A DNA stretch of 64,000 nucleotides from Cynocephalus volans. Its lineage: Eukaryota; Chordata; Mammalia; Dermoptera; Cynocephalidae. Of the stretch, positions 41,986 through 51,303 are shown piece by piece. Where the stretch lies: positions 160,123,869 through 160,187,868 of the forward strand of contig NC_084463.1 of the NCBI RefSeq assembly GCF_027409185.1, written 5' to 3'. The notes beneath the pieces were generated by a model. That model saw only the letters and a program-made list of their open reading frames with translations. It was not told the DNA's origin and did no database searches. How positions within the stretch are numbered: position 1 is the stretch's first letter; every line of letters begins with the position of its first letter. The position numbers and the translations under genes were made by a program.

Positions 41986-44900
41986 CAACAACAACAACAA
42001 CTAGTCTGATCCAAGTTCTCAGGCCTCCTTCACTCCAAGGCACCCTCTTCTCAGCCACACTGCAGTACCAGCATAGCCCCTGCCTGGGTTCGAATCCCAG
42101 TGCCCACACTTGCTAGCCTGGGTGTCACCTTGGGTTCATTACTTAACTTTCCTAAGCTTGTTTCCTCATCTTAAAGGCAGCAGCTTCCTCACAGACACTG
42201 CCGCTGTGAGAATGAAATAGAGCTCGTTGAGGCAGCTGTGGACTGAACAAAATCAGGCACAAAGCCAGCCAGAAAAAAAATGTTTTAAAATAATAAAAAG
42301 CAAGATAAAAAAATAAATAAATTTGGGGCCGGCCCGTGGCTCACTTGGGAGAGCGTGGTGCTGATAACACCAAGGCCACGGGTTCAGATCCCATTTAGGG
42401 ATGGCCGGTTAGCTCACTGGGTGGGCGTGGTGCTGACAACACCAAGTCAAGGGTTCAGATCCCCTTACCGGTCATCTGTTAAAAAATAAATAATAAATAA
42501 ATAAATTTTAAAAACTAAAAATATATATACTAAAGGCCCACCGCTGCTGTCCGGGCAACCAGGCCAGTTGACCCTGGGGGAACCGGGGCCATTAACCCCC
42601 AGGGCCCTGAAGACGACAGCTGGAGCCCCAGCCGCAAGCAGGCCAACAAAGCAGGAACCAAATCCCCCAACCAAAAGCCCCCAAGGTCCTGAGATTGGGG
42701 GCCCGAGGGCCTCAGCCCCACCGCCCCACCTCACTAGCATCTTAGAGTGCACTTCTTAGCCACAAGTGTTTCTAGGGGGTGTGTGACTTGTCTGCTCATG
42801 ACCTTCACCAAGTTTCTGCTTAGATTTTTCTAATCCATTTTTAAGAGTTTAAATGAAGGATGTTAATCTTTGTGTTAAATTTTCTTACCAATTGACTTTT
42901 AAATTAATTAAAAATAAATAAATAAAAATGCCACCTATTATCATATACCCCCCCCCCCCAAAAAAAAGAAAAAAAAAAAAAAAATACACACATACACACA
43001 CACCAAAAAAACCACAGAGCTGACCAGGTCTCAAATCCCCTAAGCCAAGTCGAAACAACACCCCGCTGCTGACACAACTTTTGTGGGGGTAACAGTCACA
43101 AAAGTTACAGCTCAGCTCACAGTGACAATGGTGGGGAGCGAGCTGGCCAGGCCTGAGCCACGCCTCCTGCGGCTGCCCACAGAGGCCACACCGGGGCTGA
43201 CCCCCCTCCCAGGCCAGGCCAGGACTGGGCAGGCAGTCGGCAGCCCTGGGGGCCAAGGGCACCAGTCCCGCCGGCCCCAGCTGCCCTTTGGAATGCCCTT
43301 TATCAATCACACGGGCAGCACTCAAGAATGAACACTGTCCCCAAGGGTCACCATTCTCTGCTGACACAGGAGAATGTTATCTTTAAAGTCACTCAGAAGA
43401 TTAGCGCCACCAGGCAGGAGGGTCCGAGACCCCAGTAGGGGCCTTCTCTCCCCTGAGGCAATTCTCACGGGTCCCCCACGGAGCCCAGGCTGCATCCTGA
43501 CCGCTTTGGGTCTGCACCAGCCCCACCTCTATCTCCACACAGTATTTCCTGCACATATTAGGGACCACAGGGAAAAAGAGGAAAAAAGTCAGGAGGGGCC
43601 AGGCACATGGGGATGGGAAATGGAAGTAAATGTAATTAGCAGCTCTGATGTCCACGTGCCTCCACAAGGACGTTCTGTTTCCCAGGAACGAGGTTGGCAG
43701 GCTGCAGAGATGCACGCCGCTTGCCCAGGACCCGGGTTCTCTGCCGGCCTATCTTTCTGAGAGGGAAACACCTGCTTTCCACGCCCCCAGCAAACGGAGC
43801 AGAGAGGCCGCCGGCGGAACCCGGAACGTGCTGCCCTGTTCTGACTTCCTCTGCTCGACAGGGCTGAGCAGTGCCCTTGCGTGACATGGGTGGGGACAGG
43901 GAAACCCACTCCTCCTGTGTCCACCTGCAGTTACACCCCGGAGCCCATGCCTAGCACATCCAAGAGGTACTGAGGGGGGTCTTTTTGATGTTAAAAGACC
44001 AACACCAAGCCCCAACTGTTGGGTAACTTTTAGTAAAATACATTTAAACCAAGACTTCTAGGACTATAGAGGTCTAGTAAAATTGGTCTGATCTCTGCTA
44101 TTCACTGCAGAAAACCAAACCCCTCCTCCAATCAGAGCAGTGTGCATATTCTTCCGCCACCCTTCTCCTACCTGCCCATGATGCAGTGGATGCAGGGTCA
44201 CCCAGGGACCAGGAGGGGCCATGCCTTCCACCTGGAGGAGCAAGGCAGGCCCCACAGGCGGAGCACTATGGCAAGCCTCAGCGTCTCCCCCTAGCTCCTC
44301 CAATGTGTCACCTGCACGGGAATGTGAGGGCCGGGGCTGCCTGGCATGCTCGCCTCCTCCCCCAGCCCCCACTCAAAATGCACTGTCTGCTGATTCATTG
44401 ATTGTGGAGGGGACCGGCGAGGCTTCAGTGCCTGTCCCAGAGAGAGCAAGTTTGGATGACACTGCCTGTCTCTTTTCTAACAGTGGAGGAGGAAGAAGGA
44501 ACAAGAGGCAGGGAGGGAGCCTTCCTGCAGGCAAGGCCAGGGCACCCCACACATCCAGATGTGCAGCCCCAGCCACGCAGCCCGCTGCTAAGCTCCGAGG
44601 ACACGGCTGTAGTGCCAATAATAGTCCCAGGGGGGCGCTTCCGGCACTGGTGGAAAACAGCTGTTTCTGAGTTCCTTTTTATGAGATAACAGGGGTCACA
44701 GGAACCCTACACCCTTTCCCTCAAAGACTTTAAACTCCAGCTCTGAAGGCCACCCTTTGCAGTGGCATTCTGGCAAGATAAGCCTCTCCTCGCGAGCCAC
44801 CGAGCTACTGTCTCTTATCTGAGGATGTGAAGACACAGCTGACCTGCCAGGCTTCAGTGCTATCTGATGGCGGTCAGAAGAGCCCCTGGCCAGCTCCTGC

Positions 44901-47900
44901 AGGTCACTGAAAAGACAATTCTACAGAGCCTCAAACAAAACCCCTCCAGGACACCACAGTCCTGGGGGCAGACTGAGAATAAATCCCCTTTGTGGTTCTT
45001 TGTCTTTAAGAGTAATTTATTCAGATGTTTTAGCCTTAGTTTGGCAAACGAAGGGGCTTTGGCTCATCAGGCATTTTCTTAAAACCAGGATGGACTGATA
45101 ATGGCAGTAAGAAAGAAAAAACAACTGGCCTCTGCCTTTCTAGAAGAAGTCCCCAAACTGACTCCCTTCAACTCCTAGGAGCATCCCCTATCACCAGAGG
45201 CAGGAGAAGCTAAAAGCTTAACTGGCAGCTTTTCAACCAGATAACAGAGCAGTTTCAGCACGCTCTGATGCAATCCTATGTTGGCAGGGGCCCACACTCC
45301 TGGGAAAAAAGAGAAATAAGTTTTGCAGCACCAAGAACAGAGCCACCACCCCCTCATAACCACAGTACCCCAAGTCCCAGGCTGCCAGCTTCAATTGCAA
45401 GGCTCACCACAGCTGGGTGTCCCAGAGGGAACGGGACACAGGAAAAGTTTGCATGTTAATGATAAACAAACCTGGTCACTTGTCCTCACACCTCTTTGAG
45501 TTTGATCTTATTTCATTTTCATACTTGCAGCTGCAGACTCTGCTCCTTGCCTGCCAGGTACCAGCCTCCTGCCCTCATACTCCTCCCAGAAAGCATTCAG
45601 GGCCCCCGGCGCCCCACCCTTCTACAAAAAGGGGCAGTGGCAGAAAGAAAACCCAATTCAGGCTCATCCTGAACCAGATCTTCAGAAATGCTTAGCAAAA
45701 TCTAGACAGAAGTTTACACAACTGGAATGGGCCTAGTGCAGTAATGCACAGCATGAAGACCTCTCGGAGCACAGCACCCAGGGAGGCTGCTATCAACATC
45801 TAAATGAATTTTTGTTGTTGTGGTGGTTGGCGGCTAGCTGGTACAGGAATCTGAACCCTTGACCTTGGTGTTGTAACACCATGCTCTAGCCAGCTGAGCT
45901 AACTGGCCATCCCCTGAGCAAATTTAAGCAAATTCCCACTAGCCTCTAAATATATATATATATTTTTTCAGGCAGTTGGCCTATATGGAGATCCAAATCC
46001 TTGACCTTGGTGTTATCAGCACCATGCTCTAACCAACTGAGCTAACTGGCCAGCCTACCCTAAACATTTTTTAAACAAATTTCTGTAGAAATTTACATAG
46101 TTTTGGGACGGAAAGCTTTTAGACACAAACTAAGGTAAGTGAGCAGGGGGTGGGGGTGGGGGGCAGGCAGGGGCTCATTCAAAGTGATGGCTAGTTGGAG
46201 TATCTGGAAACACAGGTACTGAGTTCCTGCGACCTCACAGCATGGCTTGAGACCCCATCTCTTGTTGTTTCCAGCATGCCCAGGGGTTCAAAAGCATGAT
46301 AGCCACATGAAATTGGCCATGGTCTCCCCTTGGTCATCTGAGCACAGACAGCCAAGGAAGAAAGCAGCTCCTGCCCTCTCAGTGCAGTGGAGATGAGGCT
46401 GATGAAAATGCCCGGGGCTGGAAGAAACCTCAAAGGCAGCATTTGGTCCAGGTCACAGACATCAGATAGAAGTCTGGTGACACCCTGCAACCTGGGCCTA
46501 TTTACCTCGGCTGATGCGCTGTTTCTCTCCAGACAGGATCCCAGGGGTGTCGATGATGCTGATGCTGTCCAGGACTGGGTTGGGCAGCTGGGCACACATG
46601 AACCTGCGCAAGAGCAGAGGCCAGGAAGAGAGAGGTCAAGGCCAAGTTATTGCTGCTCCAGATGCCACAACCAGGCTTTCTGAACTCTTTCACCTCCACC
46701 TCTGGCTTCCTTTCCAGAAGCAAAGAGCTCATAGGATGTTTTCTATTGTCCTAGTTTCCAGGGGGAGCCAGAAAGTTGTACACACTTTCTCAACTGGGCG
46801 TGCAACCAGCGGTTCCAAGTGAGCGGCATCAGCACTTCCCTCACTGTGCTCTTCCCCCAGAGTGTGAGAGTTCAACTGTTAAGTTGCTGACTTGCTAGTG
46901 AAAAGCATGTGGGCCTAGGTCACCATTCAATTCAGAAGGGAAACAGAAGGGTGACACTCAACCTTGGAATTCCAAATGAAAATTTTCAACCACTTGGCTC
47001 ACTTCCCTCACACGGAAGAGAGCTGGTCCCTCCCTACTGCTGCCGGGCCAGACCTTCCCTTTCACCTGCTAGAGTGAAGGGGCTCCAATGGGCGGCCGGT
47101 AGAAGCCTGAGGACCACACAGGCTGGTTGACAGAGGGACGGGGAAATACAGACACACCGTTCTCTGAAAACCAAAGCAGGCTGAGAAAGAACAAAGCTGT
47201 GGAAAGGGCCTAGCCATGCGTGCCTGAGTGCCATGCTATGCTTAGCACAGCCTAGAACTGCAAAGCGCCATCTCAACTGATAGCGGGGATTCTTCACTGG
47301 ACACGGAAAAGGGTCCTTTAAAAACTTCTCTGAAAAATGTATTGTGAGCAAATAAAATACTGACCCATTGTCTGTAGGACACAGTCCTAAAGCTGCCTTT
47401 CTGACAGTGGAGAGGAATCTGAGCTGATCAGCTTCTCCTTTTGGTCCCATCCCCCCCAGTGACCAGTGGCCCACAGGCTGGGGGCAGCTGGCCAGGGTGA
47501 GGGGTGCTGCCTGCAAGCGCACCAGAGCAAAACCAGCTGATCCGCCGGGTGAACAAACCTTGGACCGCATCCTTGCTAGTGCCAGCAGTGGAGCATGAGT
47601 CCCACCACGAACCACGTGCCAGACCTAGGGCTCCTGCTAGGGAAGGGAGTCACTGGAGAGAAGATGACAAAGGAAAAGGACTGGAAGTAGAACTGGCTCT
47701 CAGAAGAAACTTACATAAAAATGCACCCGATCCCATCTTTTCACCGGCCAGGATGCCCAGATTTCATCTTGCACTACAAGTGGGCGGTCCCAGTTATGCA
47801 ATGAGGAGTTTTCATGAGACACTCTTAGGACACACTGACTGTGCCCTGCTTGAGTCTGCTCCATCTGATTTTATTCTTAGAGCAGCCACTCAGAGGGCAA

Positions 47901-50436
47901 AAACTGGGAAGTCAACTTCATGACTCCATGGGCCTCTTTAAGAGCCGGGAGAGGCTGTATCAGGCAGAGAAAAGCCCCTTTTGTTGTGCCCTCTCTAGCC
48001 AGGCGGCACTCAGTGTACTAAACATCCTGACATAGCTTGGGCCAAGGCCCCGACTGGTGAGGCCTCTTGTGGCAGGGCCATCTGCAGTTGGGGACACTCT
48101 GGAGATGAGGTGGTGCTAAGAAGGAAATAAAAGTGTGCTTCGCAGAACCTGTGGCACCGTCATCCAAGCACCTGTCTCAAATCACTCGCTCCTGAACTGC
48201 TTGTTTCATGTAGAAGCAAGCAGCGGGCGGTAAGTGGCCACAGAGAGGCCAGGCAGTCAGTGCTATAGTAACTAAATGGGTGACTTCACACAAGCTGGGC
48301 CCTCTGAACCTTGGTTTCCTGAACCAAAAAATGGGGATTGCCAAGATGATTTCTAAGACCCTTGCAGCTCTAAACTGTAGGTTTCCAAGTTCATAAAACT
48401 GGTCATGTGCTCCTGTTTCTCCTTTCAGAAAAGGTCTGCCCTCACAATCAAAAGTGAAGACCTGGGCCGAGCCTGTGGCGCACTCGGGAGGGTGCTGCGC
48501 TGGGAGCGCGGCGATGCTCCCAGCGGCCGCAGGTTCGGATCCTATATAGGAATGGCCGGTACACTCACTGGCTGAGTGCCGGTCACGAAAAAGAAAAAAA
48601 AAAAAAAAAAAAAGTGAAGACCTAAGGACAGCAGAGATAGGTACGGCGACCCTTCCCTGTGGCTTCCCAAAGTTCTGCATGGAAGCAGAGACGAAATGCT
48701 TGGACTTTCCGACACAGAAGCCAGACTTTCCACAAAATCAAATGGCTCCCACCAGCAGCACGCCTATCTACCAGGCCGACTGTGCTAAAACACAAGCACC
48801 CTTCGAGGAAGGCTGCAGGCTAAGCAGTAGCCCACAGGTCTTTACTCACCCCAGCCCTGGCACTGACACACAAACACCATCCCCCATAAAACAGGAGGAC
48901 AGGCTGAAATGCAAAGAGTTAAAGGTCAGCTCTGCACATGGAGGTAGGCCTGGCCACCGGCTCGGCTCTGGGTAAAGTTGGCCTGCCTTGTGTGGCTGCA
49001 CAGTGTCTGGAAAGGAATGTGATCACGCAGGGCGGAGACCTGGAAGGCAAGATTCAAAGATTCTTTCCCAGGCTCTCCCCTGACGTAGACTGTAGACTTC
49101 GAAAGGCATGTGGAGTCACTCCTTGGATGGGGGTTGGCCGAGAGGGCAGGGTTTGTGAAGTCCTTTGGTATGTCCCCTGGGGAATTGGGGCTATGTGGGT
49201 GGGGGGAGGGAAACGCCTTGAGTTCCTTTAGAGAAAAGTGAGCCTGGGCCTTGCACTCTTTAGAGAGGAGGCCATTGTGTTTCATTCATAGCATCCTGAG
49301 GGTCAGAATCTTGGAGGATTACGCTCACCATGAGGAGGCAAGGCTCGCCCATTTAACTGGGGAAATTGAGGCCCAAGAAGGTTAAGGAACCTCCTATCGA
49401 GTCTACACAGGGACTGTGGGCACGAGTCGCATTTCAGGGCTCCCAGTGCCACTGCCTCATGCTGTTTCCAGAATCTTCTGAAAGCAGCACTAACCCTTTG
49501 AGAACTGTCTTTGGGAGAAGTGTTCAAACCCCATCTGTTCCCTGCTTCCCAGGGGCTGCCCCAAAGTCAGCAGGTCACAGCAGATCCTCCTTGTCCCTCC
49601 TACACAAAACCACCGGTCCCAGGGGAGGTAGACCAAAGATAAACCACACCAGCGAAGGGAATGGCTAAAAGTTCCATCGTGTTTTCTCATGACGCTTAGA
49701 AGAACAGACCCCAGAAGGGAGAAGGGGGGAGGGGTTGACTTGAATGAATTAGGTGCGTCCAGCCTGGGACCAGGAGGCGGTGACCAAGAAAGGGAGGACG
49801 GGAAAAGCTCACCCTCCGAACGCAGCCCCTGGTTCTGAGGGAGGCGGAGCTGAGATCCGCAGGAGGATTTGGGAGTTAAACCGATAACCTGGAAGATTCT
49901 GGGGGCGACGCCCACTCCCAGACCCCCGGGCGGGTTTTCTGTAGGAAGCGGCGGCTGAGGGTCTCCCAGGACCTCAGAAACAAAGGACAGCGGGGGGCTG
50001 TCCCTCCGGCCTCCCGGGGCCCCGGGGGGTACCTGTTGAGGAAAGCGTTGCCGAAGGCGTTGAGCTTGCGGTAGGGGCGCCGCGGATCGACGACGAGCGC
50101 GTTGCCCGGCACCACGCCCTCGGTGGGGCCGTGCATGACGGCGATGAAGGAGTCGGTGGTGGGCTCGGGCCCGATGCGCATCCCCGGGAAGTCCTGCTCG
50201 ATCAGGTGCCGGATGAAGGTGGTCTTGCCCGTGCTGTACTGGCCCACGAGGAGCACCATGGGCTTGTTGTCGAAGTCAGCGTCCTCCAGCGCGGGCGAGT
50301 GGAACTCGTGGAAGCGGTAGTGCTCCTCCAGGGGCAGCAGCTTCTGCGCGTACAGCTGCCGCAGCCCCTCGGCCACCGTCTGGAAGAGCTCGGGCTCCTT
50401 CTTGCGACGGGCATCCTTGCTGACCCAGCTGAACAT
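29882..50436 (-). CDS. EHD1: EHD1, EH-domain-containing protein 1 (5 coding exons)
   Basis: Dynamin-like ATPase that tubulates and cuts membranes of the endocytic recycling compartment and acts in cargo recycling and ciliogenesis. Coding exons on the minus strand: 50436-50033, 46603-46506, 34427-34015, 31028-30864, 30406-29882. Phases close to exactly 534 residues plus TGA, the human length as I remember it. The N-terminus is [18 protein letters not shown]. The P-loop GQYSTGKT is at residues 65-72, DTPG at 153-156, and NKAD in exon 3 at about 219-222. The C-terminal EH domain covers about 444-532 with EF-hand loop [13 protein letters not shown]. The start codon has A at -3. Intron 2 is 11.9 kb and holds most of the repeats. 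Sequence is almost unchanged from human, so strong constraint is expected. Confidence 0.98.
30864..31028 (-). CDS. EHD1: EHD1 exon 4: helical membrane-binding domain
   Basis: 165 nt (55 codons, residues 306-360). It encodes [20 protein letters not shown], then [20 protein letters not shown]. The lysine-rich KESKKKE segment lies in the helical tip that contacts lipid in EHD proteins. Phase 0 on both sides. Confidence 0.97.
31345..31530 (-). mobile_element. MIR element
   Basis: Reverse-oriented MIR in EHD1 intron 3, with aaggctcagagaggctgaaa and ggcacttggctactaggtgg. Confidence 0.65.
34015..34427 (-). CDS. EHD1: EHD1 exon 3: remainder of the nucleotide-binding domain
   Basis: 413 nt. It encodes [19 protein letters not shown], the NKAD base-recognition motif within [19 protein letters not shown], and the helical-domain start ending LIKRARLAK. 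The acceptor is CTCCAG and the donor AAG|GTAGAC. It closes codon 305. Confidence 0.97.
34870..35084. mobile_element. hAT-Charlie-type DNA transposon relic
   Basis: Terminal inverted repeats caggggctggcaagct and agtttgctgacctctg, with an 8-bp target duplication ctctacaA/ctctacaT at 34862-34869 and 35085-35092. Non-autonomous, in EHD1 intron 2. The exact family name is not assigned. Confidence 0.85.
36430..36600 (+). mobile_element. MIR element
   Basis: Forward, diverged MIR in EHD1 intron 2, with tctggattcaactcccagct and tttctgcatctgcaaaac. Confidence 0.6.
37102..37212 (+). mobile_element. tRNA-derived SINE dimer, 3'-truncated
   Basis: The left arm is complete, but the right arm stops after gcgtggtgctga. 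There is no poly(A) tail. Perfect 14-bp duplications CAAGGCCCTGGGCA flank it (37088-37101 and 37213-37226). Confidence 0.9.
38525..38870 (+). mobile_element. L1 3' UTR fragment
   Basis: Words typical of L1M 3' ends: gtagagtggtgggtaccagg, ggctgggggagggggatgg, atgccactgaaggatacact, ending in an A-rich tail. EHD1 intron 2. Confidence 0.75.
38872..38957 (+). mobile_element. tRNA-Ile-like SINE monomer
   Basis: gttggctggttaagtcagtt through ggtccagatccttgtacca, followed by a GA-rich satellite instead of an A tail. Confidence 0.85.
38955..39075 (+). repeat. GA-rich simple repeat
   Basis: Purine-only low-complexity tract with ggaa and gaga units, grown from the tail of the SINE before it. Confidence 0.85.
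39782..39895 (+). mobile_element. tRNA-Ile-like SINE monomer
   Basis: Flanked by perfect 14-bp AACAGGTGAATGGA copies (39768-39781 and 39896-39909), with a CAAAA-rich tail. It lies inside an L1. Confidence 0.92.
40092..40193 (+). mobile_element. tRNA-Ile-like SINE monomer
   Basis: Flanked by aaaactttgCgg/aaaactttgGgg. The body keeps cagttggctcagtttgttag and gagttcaatccctctacctg. Confidence 0.9.
40430..40650 (+). mobile_element. MIR element
   Basis: Forward MIR in EHD1 intron 2, with agctgtgtgaccctagcagg and gagtgcctggcacgctggaa. Confidence 0.7.
41070..41226 (-). mobile_element. GC-rich third-type SINE dimer
   Basis: Reverse copy of a distinct subfamily with a CG-rich left-arm insert (cggcgggagcgtcgccgcat) and a gaccggcactcagccagtga-type end. 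Perfect 19-bp duplications at 41051-41069 and 41227-41245. Confidence 0.92.
41246..41470 (-). mobile_element. MIR element
   Basis: Reverse MIR in EHD1 intron 2, with ttgaacacttaactgtgtac and gccacccagctcctgaagtg. Confidence 0.65.
41954..42001 (+). repeat. (AAT)n-(AAC)n microsatellite
   Basis: About nine AAT units pass directly into about seven AAC units. Confidence 0.92.
42060..42265 (+). mobile_element. MIR element
   Basis: Forward MIR with gcctgggttcgaatcccagt and cttgtttcctcatcttaaag. Confidence 0.75.
42325..42509 (+). mobile_element. tRNA-derived SINE dimer
   Basis: Complete forward dimer: left arm ggccggcccgtggctcactt, right arm ggccggttagctcactgggt, ending ttaccggtcatctgtta and an (A/T)-rich tail. 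Flanking aataaataaattt copies may be the duplication. Confidence 0.9.
45810..45912 (-). mobile_element. tRNA-Ile-like SINE monomer
   Basis: Reverse monomer in EHD1 intron 2, with agccagctgagctaactggc. Confidence 0.85.
45960..46056 (-). mobile_element. tRNA-Ile-like SINE monomer
   Basis: Reverse monomer about 50 bp from the previous one and in the same orientation, with a T-rich tail next to a TA microsatellite. Confidence 0.85.
46506..46603 (-). CDS. EHD1: EHD1 exon 2: switch II / DTPG
   Basis: 98 nt between a TGCGCAG acceptor and a GAG|GTAAAT donor. It encodes [20 protein letters not shown], then [12 protein letters not shown], including the DxxG motif of the nucleotide-binding fold. Phase is 2 in and 1 out. 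Confidence 0.97.
48240..48380 (+). mobile_element. MIR fragment
   Basis: Forward, with gaaccttggtttcctgaacc and aaaaatggggattgccaaga. Confidence 0.6.
48464..48609 (+). mobile_element. GC-rich third-type SINE dimer
   Basis: Second copy of the CG-rich subfamily, with gctgcgctgggagcgcggcg, cggatcctatataggaatgg and a poly(A) tail. Perfect 14-bp duplications AAAAGTGAAGACCT at 48450-48463 and 48610-48623. Confidence 0.92.
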
Positions 50437-50960
50437 GCTGCCGGAGACGGAGCTGGCTGCTGCGGGGCAGACCGGAGGCTGAGAGCGGGCCGAAGGTGGG
50501 GAGCCGAGGTGGAGCCGGGCCGGCCGGCGGAGGGCGGCGGGCACCGGGGCAGGGGGCAGGGGGCGGGGAGCGGCCCACACTGCGCAGGCGCACGGCCGGC
50601 GGAGGCGCCCTCTGCCGAGTGGAGCGCGCGCCTCGCAGGGCGCCCTTTATAGATCCGGTCCTGAGTTCCGGCACGCGCGCCGCCGCCGCGGGGCAGCGGG
50701 GACTGGGGAGCGGGAGAGGGAGGGGAAGGGAGGAGCCACTCCCGGCCCCGCCCCCGGCCCGTGCCACGTCCTCCCCTCCCCCGCCTCCCATTGGCTGACT
50801 TCAAGTATCGCGAGCCCCGTGGCCCGGGAGTCTTGGCAACCGCACCTGTTTCGCCCCGCCCTTTGCGGGGCGGCTCGCGCAAGTGCTGCTGTTGCGAAGG
50901 CGGGAAACGGGGTCCCGCACGAGGAGGTCCGGGGGTCGGCTGCGCCCCCTCCTCTCGCCC
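49990..50960 (-). promoter_or_regulatory. EHD1 CpG-island promoter with TATA box and initiator
   Basis: A CpG-dense block spans exon 1 and about 500 bp upstream, with several GC boxes near 50700-50760. On the gene strand a CTATAAAGGG TATA box has its TATAAA at 50651-50646. A TCCACTC initiator places its A at 50620, 31 bases downstream of the first T of the TATA box, which is the ideal spacing. The predicted 5' UTR is then about 184 nt. A palindromic TGCGCAGGCGCA, close to an NRF1 site, lies at 50581-50592. Confidence 0.65.
50033..50436 (-). CDS. EHD1: EHD1 exon 1: N-terminal helix and P-loop
   Basis: 404 nt, residues 1-134 plus two bases of Arg135. It contains the N-terminal helical segment, the P-loop [10 protein letters not shown] and the switch I region [10 protein letters not shown]. 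The donor is CAG|GTACC. The exon is embedded in the CpG island. Confidence 0.97.
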
Positions 50961-51147
50961 CCGCTTTCCTAACACATGGGCCCTCTCATCTCTGTCATCC
51001 TTCACCTTTTAAAAAACATTTTAGGGGGCAGGGGAGCCAGCGAGAAATTGGTAAAGGGCCACAAAAAATTAGTACATTCAAAAAGAAAAAAATTTTTTAA
51101 AATTATTACACTGTGTAATGATAAATATAAGAATAAAAAAAGCAATT

Positions 51148-51303
51148 TTTTTAAAAAAAAAGATGACCGGTAAGGGGATCTTAACCCTTGGTGTTGTCAG
51201 CAACACGCTCACCATTGAGCAACCGGCCATCCCTATACAGGATCCGAACCCATGGCCTTGGTGTTATCAGCACCGCACTCTCCCGAGTGAGCCACGGGCC
51301 GGC
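51148..51303 (-). mobile_element. tRNA-derived SINE dimer
   Basis: Reverse dimer about 500 bp upstream of the EHD1 start site, next to L1-tail-like DNA (51026-51147). Confidence 0.88.

Noticed and set aside
44617-44642. CTCF-like motif in EHD1 intron 2 (cccaggggggcgctt)
   Set aside because: About three mismatches in the 14-base core when the G run is aligned without gaps. Too weak to list.
50437-50580. In-frame 48-residue N-terminal extension of EHD1
   Set aside because: The open frame upstream begins with GTG (plus-strand cac at 50578-50580), not ATG. The recognised MFSWVSK start at 50436 matches the family.
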